From Heterobilharzia americana (Eukaryota; Platyhelminthes; Trematoda; Strigeidida; Schistosomatidae), in contig OX104130.1 in NCBI GenBank assembly GCA_944470555.2, forward strand, positions 620,001-684,000: 64,000 nt of DNA, read 5' to 3'. This document shows positions 33,301 to 45,300 of this stretch, in pieces (the stretch's first letter is position 1; each line of letters starts with the position of its first letter). The position numbers were made by a program, and so were the translations under genes. A model generated the notes under the pieces. That model worked only from the letters and a program-made list of their open reading frames with translations, was not told the DNA's origin and searched no databases.

Positions 33301-36300
33301 GAAATGACACCGGTTGGTGAAAGCCTTCGAGAAGCCAGTAGGCCGATGTGTCTTCACTTCCATCGATAAAAGCAACAGTAAGATTACGGACACGGAATGT
33401 CCACACACACACACACACACACACAATATCTGAAGCCAGCTGGCATGGCTGCCCAGACGGCAAAAGAGATGAGAAGATATAGCATAGAAGTACAAGGCTG
33501 AGAATCTGCGAAACCAATTCGAGTGCAAATGGATTCTCCAAACTCTGAACTGCACAGTCAATAACCTACTCCGATATTGACAGCAACATGACAACTACAA
33601 GCACACTAAGTTTGCGAGTGGCTGTCATGATGTCTCCAAGCGCATCAAAAACTCTCATGCAGTGAGAACCAATCTTCTCCAGGATCACGATAGAAGATTC
33701 AAATCAAAAGCAACGGAAATCGCAACCATACAATCCAACACTACCCACTCACAAAGAATCCAGATCAATAGAAGAATTGGGAATTCTGCAGACAACTCGA
33801 ATCAGTAACGGACAAGACTCCACTCCAGTTGCGACATCAAAATTCATTCTAATCGGTGGTGGGGTGGGTGACATGAATGCCAAACTGAGAGCAGACAACA
33901 CACGAAGAGAACCAATCATGGGTCGAGAAGCACTCACTGAAATGAATGAGAATGGAGAACTGTTTGCAAATTTGCAGATTTCTGTGCATTCAACAATTTG
34001 GTGATTGATTCAAGCAGTGTGTACAAACACAATGATATTCACAATGCAGCGACATGCATTTGATTTCACCAAACACCACGACACACTACACCAAAAACCA
34101 GATCGACTTCATCTCAATATGAAGAAAGGGGAGATGGAGACGCAGCCTACTGGACACAAGATCAGCAGATCAAGAAGGGGAGCAATGTAGGTTCACACCA
34201 CTCACTATCTACTCCAAGGAACCTACCTACCTTCAAAATCAAGTTGGAAGCCTTCAAAGAAGTTGGTGATACACCACAGTACAAGTTCAACACCCAGAAC
34301 AGAAACTGAAGCACAAAACTACAAACGACATCTTCACGTCAGTCAGTCATCAGGAAAAAATGGGAGACATTAGGCAACATCCCCGAGGAAACCTGCCTCG
34401 AAGAACACTGGAACTCTTTGAAAGAGATGTGAAAGAAACCTGTATAACCGTATTATGAAGGAAGAAAAACAAGACAAGTAATGGAATGGATCTCAACGCA
34501 TCTCCACATGGAAGCTGATAAAGCTGGGAGAGGAAGAGGGTGAAACAGAAGATAAACCAGTGCAGTGCTGGCTGGCTGGCTGGCTGCTTGGCTTCAGGAA
34601 GAACAAATCATGTGCGCATCAAATTACAACCTACGCTAATCATCATCATACAACAGAGTATAAAATGGCAGTCAACTCAACTCCACCTCAACTTCATCCA
34701 CTTTGAAAAGGCCTTCGATAGCGTCGACCGACAAGTAATCTGGCAACTGCTACTTCAACACTACGGTTTCAGTGCCACACACCTTTATCAACCTCATTCA
34801 ACACCTTTATGCCACATAATGCTACATGCCAAGTCTTCCATAATGCAAAGCTCACTGACGCCTTTGAAGTGAAGTGAAGTGAAGTGAAGACAGGGGTAAG
34901 ACAACACTGCCTACTATCACCCATCATCTTCCTGATTGTGGTCGACTACACTGAACTGCATCATGCAACAAACAACTGGGCATACGCTGACTGGACCAAT
35001 GAAAAGACTCTAGAAGAAGATTTGGATCTCGCCGATGATGATGATCATGATGATGATTCATGTATAATGTCTTCTCGCACAAACTCGAAGGTCTACAGGC
35101 GAAAACTAACAAGTTGACAGAACAGGCACGTCAGCAAAGGAAGACGGGACTTCCTTCAGGTGAATGTAGATAAGACAGATGTGATGAAGATACCCAACCA
35201 ACAACAAGCATTAATCACCATCAATGGGAGAAAACTAAAGGGAGTTGTCTCTTTCACCTACACCTACATAGGCAGGGCAGAATCGTTTCAACTACAAACG
35301 GCACAGGCATACATAAGGATGTCAAAACCAGGATCAGAAAGACAGCAAGATAAACCTTCATTAATCAATCTGAAATCACTGTGGAGATCTACTCCACTAC
35401 ACTCCATTCAACACAAAGAACAAAATCCGGAATTTCAACACCAATGTCAAGTAAGTCAGTGCTGCTATGTGATAGTTCACAAAATTGGCGTGTCACGGAA
35501 AACTACTTCCAACAAACTACAGACATTCATCAACACCTACCGCCTACGCTCACTCGATGCAGACACTGAAGATCAGATGGCCAGAATAACAAGAATAAGC
35601 AACAAGCAACTCTGGCTGGCAACGAACCAACCAACAACCTATCACCCAACAAATACGCCGAAGAAGAAAGTGGAGATGGATTGAACTGGACATACACTGA
35701 GAAGACCATTCCGGGACATCACGCACCACGCCAGGCCCTCGAGTGGAATCCAAAGGGGAAACGACGAGTCGGGCGTCCCAGCTGAGGGTGACATGAAGGA
35801 GATCATGTGAAGAAGAAATGAAAGCTTCTGGGCAGTCATGGAGCCAGGTTCAAAAGACTGCAGAGAACAGAGTGCAATGGAAGCGTGCTATTGAAGCCCT
35901 ATGTTCCACTAGGAACCCAAGGGACAAATAATAATAATAATATGATAGTGGGAGCATTACAATGTTGTTGTTAACATGCAGTAACTAGCTGGTCGCGTCA
36001 TACATTATTACTTGATAAGTTAACTATTGTTGAGTGTTTTCTTTAAGGAATGAGAATACTTTACCATTTATTATTTTATATTTACTAGTCCCTTGGGTTC
36101 CTAGTGGAACATAGGGCTTCAGTAGCACGCCTCCAGTACACTCTGTTCTCTGAGATCTTTTGAACCTGGTCCCACGACAGCCCACAAGCTCTCATTTCCT
36201 GTTCGCACGACCTCCTCCATGTCACCCTCGGACGTCCAACTCGTCGCTTCCCATGGGGATTCCACTCGAGGGCTTGGCCTGACGCGTGATGTCTTCAGTC

Positions 36301-39300
36301 GGCCTTCTCAGTGCATGCCCAATCCATCTCCACTTCCTCCTGCATATTTGTTGAACGATAGGTTCTTGGTTGGTTCGTTCCCAGAGCTCCTTGTTGCTTA
36401 TTCTTTCTGGCAATCCATCTGATCTTCATTAGCGAGCGTAAGCAGTTGTTGATGAATGTCTGTAGTTTATTGGAAAGCCCTTTCGTAACGCGCCAAGTCT
36501 CTGAGCCATACAGAAGCACTAACTTGACGTTGGTGTTGAAAATCCGTATCTTGCTCCGCATGCTGAGTGTAGAAGATCTCCACAGTGGTTTCAGGCTAAT
36601 GAACGCCTGTCTTGCTTTTCCGATTCTGACTTTGACATCCTCTTCTGTGCCGTCTGTAGTTGAAACAGTGCTTCCTAGATAGGTGAACGAGACTACTTCC
36701 TTTAAGTTTCTTCCGTTGACGGTGATTGGAGTTTGTTGTTGTTGTTGTTGATGGTGGTGGTGCGGTATCTTCATCACTTCTGTCTTCTCTATATTCACTT
36801 GAAGTCCCGTCTTCGCTGCCTCTTCTATCAACTTGTTAGTTTTTGCCTGCAGATCTTCAAGTTTATGTGACATTAGGCATAAGTCATCGGCGAAATCCAA
36901 GTCTTCTAGGTTCTTTTCCGTCGTCCAGTGTATCCCCCTCTTCCCGCTGCCTACTGTTTGCTGCATGATCCAGTCCACCACAATCAAGAATATCATGGGG
37001 GATAGTAGGCAACCTTGTTTCACTCCTGTCTTCACTTCAAAGGCATCACTGAGCTTCCCATTGTGGATTACTTGGCATGTAGCATCTTCATATAGTTGTT
37101 GAATGAGGTTGATAAAGGTTTGCGGTACTCCGTAGTATTGAAGCAGTTTCCAAATTACTTCTCGGTCGACGCTGTCAAAGGCCTTTTCAAAGTCGATGAA
37201 GTTGAGGTAGAGTGAGTTGACTGCCATTCTATGCTCTGTTCTATGATGATGCGCAGTGTAGCGTTGCAATTTGGTCTGCACATGATTTGTACTTCCTGAA
37301 TCCAGTCAGCCTGTTCCGGTCGTAGTTTTGAATCCAGTGCATCCTTAAGCCTCTCCAGGATGATGCGGATTAATATTTTGCTTGCTCTGGGTGGACAGGA
37401 GAGTGATTCCGTGCCAGTTCTTGCAAGCACTGAGGTCTCCCTTCTTCAGGAGTTTGACAAGGTAATCCTTCTTCCAATCACCAGGTACCTTCTCTTCCTT
37501 CCACACCTTCTGCAATAGTGGTGTGGTGTGAGCATGTCTGCTGTTGTCTCTGCGTCTGTTCTCTGTGCTTCTGGCGGTATCCTGTCTGGTCCTGCTGCTT
37601 TCCCGCATTTCAGTAGTCTTATGGTGTTCAGGACTTCCATTTTTGTTGGAGGATTTATGTTCACTTGTAATTCAGCGGCTGCAGGTGGTATTTCTGGACG
37701 AAGTGCAGGTGGTGGTGGTTGTCGATTCAAGAGCTTCTTGAAGTGGTCGGCCCATCGTTTCCTTTGTTTCTCTTCTTTCGTAATTAAATTTCCGTCATCA
37801 TCTTTTATTGGTTTCATCTGTGTTGGTCTCTTCCCTGATAGCAACCTGGTTATTTGATACAATGTCGTCAGGTCTCTCTTACCTGCAGCCTGTTCTGCTT
37901 CACTTGCCAGGGTTTCGTTGAAGTGTCTTTTATCTCTCCGTGCACTCTTCTTCACTTCTTTGTCCAGTGTTTTATACATTGTGCTCAGTTCCTCTTGTCG
38001 TTGAGCATCCTTGCACTGGTTTATCTTCTGTTTCACCATCCTCTTCTCCTCTATCAGCTTCCAGGTAACCGTCGAGATCCATTCCTTGTCTTCTTTCTTC
38101 TTCCTTCCTAATACTGTTGTGCAGGTTTCTTTCCACATAGCTTTCAAAGATTTCCAGTGTTCTTCCACACAGGTTTCTTCAGGGATGTCCCTCGATGTCT
38201 CCCATTTTGTCTTGATGGCTGCTTTGAAGATCTCCTTTGTAGTTTCATCCTTCAGTTTCTGTTCCGAGTGTTGTACTTGAACTGTGATCTGTCATCACCA
38301 GCTTCCTTGAAGGCTTTCAACTTGATTTGGAAGGTTCCTTGCACTAGATAGTGGTCTGAACCTACATCTGCTCCTCTTCTTGACCTTGTGTTAAGTAGAC
38401 TGCGTCTCCATTTTCTTGAGATTGAGATAAAGTCGATTTGATTTTTAGTGTGTCCATCTGGTGAAATCCATGTCGCTTTGTGGATATCCTTGTGCCTGAA
38501 CACACTGCCTCCAATCACCAAATCGTTGAATGCACAGAATTCTGCAAACAATTCTCCATTCTCATTCATTTCACCTAGCGCCTCTCGACCCATGGTTAGT
38601 TCTCTTCCTGTGTTGTCCCCTCCCAGTTTGGTATTCATGTCACCCATTATAATTTTGATATCGCCAACTGGGGTATGGTTTTGTCCAGTGTTGATTGAAG
38701 TTGTCTGTAGAATTCCTCATCTTTCTCTTGCTCTGCATTATTTGTAGGTGCATAGCGTTACATTGTATGATTGTGACCTTCGTTCCTTTTGAGTTGAACC
38801 TCGCTGTTATGATCCTGGAGGAGATTGGTTCCCACTGCATGAGAGCCTTCGATGCTCTTGAGGACATCATGATAGTCACTCCCTCAGTGTGCTCGTGGTT
38901 GGCGTCTTGGTGACAATATCGGAGTAGATTATTGACTCCTCTCCAGTTGACAGTTTGGAGAGTCCACTCCCATTCCATCTGCTTTCGCAAATCCCAAGCA
39001 CTTCGATGTTATACCTTCTCATCTCCTTTGCAATCTGGGCTGCCTTGCTGGGTTCAAACATGGTGCGGACATTCCATGTCCCCACGTTTACTTTCGCTTT
39101 CATCGAGAGAAGCACAGACACATGGGCCAATTGGCTTCCCGAAGGCTTTCACCAACTGGTGTCATTTCGCCTCTCCGATTCCAGCGAGGAATAATTTTGT
39201 TATTATTTTTTATATTTTGTTTGTGCTTTGAAGTTTCTTTAGCGGTTAGATTTGTTTTAGGGGGTAGGGTTGCTAGCCGTATGCCCAACCTTCCCTCTTT

Positions 39301-42300
39301 ACCCGGGCTTAGGACCGGCTAGTAACTAGTAAACTAGTTAACCAGGCGAGGTTGAATACCTTCCCATACCCAACGAAATGAAGGCTAATAAACAGAGAGA
39401 AAAAAACACCCCCGAATTCCATTATTAGATGGAAATTGATCCCTTGTAAAAGGATTGGCATATCGACACTCTCCGGATAGTGTATAAGAATCAACAGGTT
39501 GTATATATTGTTTAATTATCTGCCCTCCTGCCTGCTGCTTCTCTGACGAGACAGCGTGACGTCCGAAAGATAATTCTTATTTTGTGTGTATATGGAGGAT
39601 GGGGTGGGGAGGGTGAGTCATCCTACACCCTGTAGAGAAGCAGTTAACCGATGGGGAATTTAATATCATCCAGTAGGATTTATTTATTTAGGAATGGGTT
39701 ATCCACAATGCAGGTTACCAACATCAAGATAATGAACATTCTTATGTATATTTTTTATGAAGGATTGGTTAAACTGATGTACAACTAGCAACTATTTCTG
39801 CCTGGAATAGTTGCATTATAGACTACATCTAGTCAATGATGGAGTAAAATTGCATCGTGATTTTGTAGACTTCACGATCTAACCTGTTAGAATTGAATTA
39901 ATGTAGACTTCATTTTTAAGGTAGTATTCATCACGAACCGAGATCAGTTGAAGAACCAGTGAAGTCCTAGGGGCAATGGACAGCTATTTCGTCTAAATAA
40001 AAAACCGTGACCTGTGAGGTCAGCCAGTCGGAAGTGTAGCAGATGCTAACTGAAGACTGGTAGGTAGCCACGCTACATCCTGAAATGACAGAAGTAGGAA
40101 ACTGTGAACCCCTGGATTTCGACTCAGTAACTGAATGTTTAACGTGTTCGCCGTGAAACCTGAAAGTCCTGAGTTACATCGCTAGCGGGGTGGTGTCATG
40201 GATGCGCGCTACTGACGAGTCTCGTAATACGATGAAACAACTGTGCAGTGCTCCCAGGTTTCTAATGGTTCTCCGACTGATGTCATTCTGTGATGAATAC
40301 TATCTCAAAAGTAAAATCCCCACTGACCTCAAAATACAGAAGTCAAGAAGTTGAGCACTGAGCAGATGGTTTACTAAGGAGATATATTTTTAAAACCTTG
40401 ATGAGGTGGAAAAATAGATTTCTGATGAAGTAAATCGTTGCGTAATCCTGGAATGAAATCAATAAAGAAGAAAAGTGTTCTTTACCTGTGACCATAGATG
40501 ATGTGGACCAGTGTTACACTTAGGTGGACTATATTTCAATTGATCTGATACAACTAAAGGTAGAACTTCGCCATCATCTGCATTGTGTACAGAGAATACG
40601 CCTAGACGACGATGAATTGTTGCTTGCCAAGCATCGCTTAGTTCATTCAGAAGCTAAACAACAATTGAAAGAAATAAGAGAATTATGAACAGAAGCCATA
40701 AACTATTGAAGTGTATCTTATCACAGAGTCAAATAAAACTAGGCAAACAGGTTATGGTCAAGAAGTATACTAAAACTGTTTCGTCATAGGTGAGGCAACA
40801 CTAACAATGCGACAACCAGTCATTATATAGGTCATTGGTTCATATTTTACAACTTCTGTCAATTACGGATATACCGCGATCATTTAACCAAATGACATTG
40901 TGGATATTCATTCTCCAATTCCACTTAGTTGACTGACCGCACAGGCCACGACTCCTGATTAAAATATCAGTAAATCCACCCTAATGTCAATATTTATTGG
41001 GCACTGAATCTGTTTGTCAATGGATGGTACAATATTTAGCAAATTGCGGAACTCACAAATACAATAACATCGATATTCTTATAATTTGTATAATAAATCA
41101 GTGATGAATAGCGATTTTTCAACTTCGGATACGTGACTGAGATGAGCTCATATTTTAGTGTGCAATGATCTTCCAACTAGATCTATGATTACTTAATGGG
41201 GGTGAAATGCAAACACAAGAACGAAATAAAATTTTCCTTAGGCTGCCAGATAAGTGTTCAGAAAACTATGAGTTTTCAGCTTTAAACAAAGATCGCTGGT
41301 GCAAATTTGATCAGGTCAAAATAATTCATTCAAAGTGCGGATATTTCGATAAAATACACAGTAAGTTTGTGGTAAATAAGTGAAGTTGGGTCAGGTTGTA
41401 TAGTTTGAATACTTACAGTAGACGCTATTCGATATCGAAACCCGGTGATTTTCACCGGTCAGTAAAGTATTGTGTTCACTTACACCTTAAACACATTTCT
41501 CGGGTTTGGTAGGATCATCAAGTGAGCAATGTCGACGTCGGGCGAAGAGTACTAGCCAAGAAAGGCTAATCGTTTGATGAGGTTGTGAACCTTCATCGAT
41601 CGAGATAGCTTGGATGCGTCCTGTCCATGCTACGCCACAGCCTACTTCGATTTGACTTGCTAGGGTAAGCTGGATGAGTTTGAAAGAGGGTTCAGGGTGG
41701 CTAGGTCACAAAGTGGCACCAGTCAATGAAGTGTCTCACTGCTGATCTCAGCCGTGTAGGGAGGTGTGGACTATGTGGTAGGAGTCTCCGAGAGGAAAGG
41801 AATCATTAGTTGAGAATTCTTGGCGACATGGCTGTTAATCGGTCACAGTGGCACAGATGTATTCTCTTTTTGATGTCTTATAAACTGTGAATAACCTCGC
41901 CTGGTTAACTAGTTCACTAGTTACTAGCCGGTCCTAAGCCCGGGTAAAGAGGGAAGGTTGGGCATACGGCTAGCAACCCTACCCCCTAAAACAAATCTAA
42001 CCGCTAAAGAAACTTCAAAGCACAAACAAAATATAAAAAATAATAACAAAATTATTCCTCGCTGGAATCGGAGAGGCGAAATGACACCAGTTGGTGAAAG
42101 CCTTCGGGAAGCCAATTGGCCCATGTGTCTGTGCTTCTCTCGATGAAAGCGAAAGTAAACGTGGGGACATGGAATGTCCGCACCATGTTTGAACCCAGCA
42201 AGGCAGCCCAGATTGCAAAGGAGATGAGAAGGTATAACATCGAAGTGCTTGGGATTTGCGAAAGCAGATGGAATGGGAGTGGACTCTCCAAACTGTCAAC

Positions 42301-45300
42301 TGGAGAGGAGTCAATAATCTACTCCGATATTGTCACCAAGACGCCAACCACGAGCACACTGAGGGAGTGACTATCATGATGTCCTCAAGAGCATCGAAGG
42401 CTCTCATGCAGTGGGAACCAATCTCCTCCAGGATCATAACAGCGAGGTTCAACTCAAAAGGAACGAAGGTCACAATCATACAATGTAACGCTATGCACCT
42501 ACAAATAATGCAGAGCAAGAGAAAGATGAGGAATTCTACAGACAACTTCAATCAACACTGGACAAAACCATACCCCAGTTGGCGATATCAAAATTATAAT
42601 GGGTGACATGAATACCAAACTGGGAGGGGACAACACAGGAAGAGAACTAACCATGGGTCGAGAGGCGCTAGGTGAAATGAATGAGAATGGAGAATTGTTT
42701 GCAGAATTCTGTGCATTCAACGATTTGGTGATTGGAGGCAGTGTGTTCAGGCACAAGGATATCCACAAAGCGACATGGATTTCACCAGATGGACACACTA
42801 AAAATCAAATCGACTTTATCTCAATCTCAAGAAAATGGAGACGCAGTCTACTTAACACAAGGTCAAGAAGAGGAGCAGATGTAGGTTCAGACCACTATCT
42901 AGTGCAAGGAACCTTCCAAATCAAGTTGAAAGCCTTCAAGGAAGCTGGTGATGACAGATCACAGTTCAAGTACAACACTCGGAACAGAAACTGAAGGACG
43001 AAACTACAAAGGAAATCTTCACGGCAGCCAGCCATCAAGACAAAATGGGAGATATCGAGGAACATCCCTGAAGAAACCTGTGTGGAAGAACACTGGAAGT
43101 CTTTGAAAGCTATGTGGAAAGAAACCTGCACAACAGTATTAGGAAGGAAGAAGAAAGAAGACAAGGAATGGATCTCGACGGTTACCTGGAAGCTGATAGA
43201 GGAGAAGAGGATGGTGAAACAGAAGATAAACCAGTGCAAGGATGCTCAACGACAAGAGGAACTGAGCACAATGTATAAAACACTGGACAAAGAAGTGAAG
43301 AAGAGTGCACGGAGAGATAAAAGACACTTCAACGAAACCCTGGCAAGTGAAGCAGAACAGGCTGCAGGTAAGAGAGACCTGACGACATTGTATCAAATAA
43401 CCAGGTTGCTATCAGGGAAGAGACCAACACAGATGAAACCAATAAAAGATGATGACGGAAATTTAATTACGAAAGAAGAGAAACAAGGAAACGATGGGCC
43501 GACCACTTCAAGAAGCTCTTGAATCGACAACCACCACCACCTGCACTTCGTCCAGAAATACCACCTGCAGCCGCTGAATTACAAGTGAACATAAATCCTC
43601 CAACAAAAATGGAAGTCCTGAACACCATAAGACTACTGAAATGCGGGAAAGCAGCAGGACCAGACAGGATACCGCCAGAAGCACAGAGAACAGACGCAGA
43701 GACAACAGCAGACATGCTCACACCACACCACTATTGCAGAAGGTGTGGAAGGAAGAGAAGGTACCTGGTGATTGGAAGAAGGATTACCTTGTCAAACTCC
43801 TGAAGAAGGGAGACCTCAGTGCTTGCAAGAACTGGCACGGAATCACTCTCCTGTCCACCCAGAGCAAGCAAAATATTAATCCGCATCATCCTGGAGAGGC
43901 TTAAGGATGCACTGGATTCAAAACTACGACCGGAACAGGCTGACTGGATTCAGGAAGTACAAATCATGTGCAGACCAAATTGCAACGCTACACTGCGCAT
44001 CATCATAGAACAGAGCATAGAATGGCAGTCAACTCAACTCTACCTCAACTTCATCGACTTTGAAAAGGCCTTTGACAGCGTCGACCGAGAAGTAATTTGG
44101 AAACTGCTTCAATACTACGGAGTACCGCAAACCTTTATCAACCTCATTCAACAACTATATGAAGATGCTACATGCCAAGTAATCCACAATGGGAAGCTCA
44201 GTGATGCCTTTGAAGTGAAGACAGGAGTGAAACAAGGTTGCCTACTATCCCCCATGATATTCTTGATTGTGGTGGACTGGATCATGCAGCAAACAGTAGG
44301 CAGCGGGAAGAGGGGGATACACTGGACGACGGAAAAGAACCTAGAAGACTTGGATTTCGCCGATGACTTATGCCTAATGTCACATAAACTTGAAGATCTG
44401 CAGGCAAAAACTAACAAGTTGATAGAAGAGGCAGCGAAGACGGGACTTCAAGTGAATATAGAGAAGACAGAAGTGATGAAGATACCGCACCACCACCATC
44501 AACAACAACAACAACAAACTCCAATCACCGTCAACGGAAGAAACTTAAAGGAAGTAGTCTCGTTCACCTATCTAGGAAGCACTGTTTCAACTACAGACGG
44601 CACAGAAGAGGATGTCAAAGTCAGAATCGGAAAAGCAAGACAGGCGTTCATTAGCCTGAAACCACTGTGGAGATCTTCTACACTCAGCATGCGGAGCAAG
44701 ATACGGATTTTCAACACCAACGTCAAGTTAGTGCTTCTGTATGGCTCAGAGACTTGGCGCGTTACGAAAGGGCTTTCCAATAAACTACAGACATTCATCA
44801 ACAACTGCTTACGCTCGCTAATGAAGATCAGATGGATTGCCAGAAAGAATAAGCAACAAGGAGCTCTGGGAACGAACCAACCAAGAACCTATCGTTCAAC
44901 AAATATGCAGGAGGAAGTGGAGATGGATTGGGCATGCACTGAGAAGGCCGACTGAAGACATCACGCGTCAGGCCAAGCCCTCGAGTGGAATCCCCATGGG
45001 AAGCGACGAGTTGGACGTCCGAGGGTGACATGGAGGTCGTGCGAGGAAGAAATGAGAGCTTGTGGGCTGTCGTGGAGCCAGGTTCAAAAGATCTCAGAGA
45101 ACAGAGGTCACTGGAGACGTGCTACTGAAGCCCTATATTCCACTGGGAACCCAAGGGACTAATAATAATAATAAACTGTGGATGTTTCGACTAACCTTAA
45201 TTTTTAAATTTCCTCTCTCCACATACACCTTTGTTTAAAGCTGATATCAGTCTTTCCTATCCACTTGCTTTTTTGCTATACTACTGTGAATTGTGACGTG

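Noticed and set aside
36295..37281. 328-residue LINE-A frame as a host gene or intact element
   Set aside because: It is the reverse transcriptase part of a LINE with a frame break at its start. The apparent N-terminal residues come from a shifted frame.
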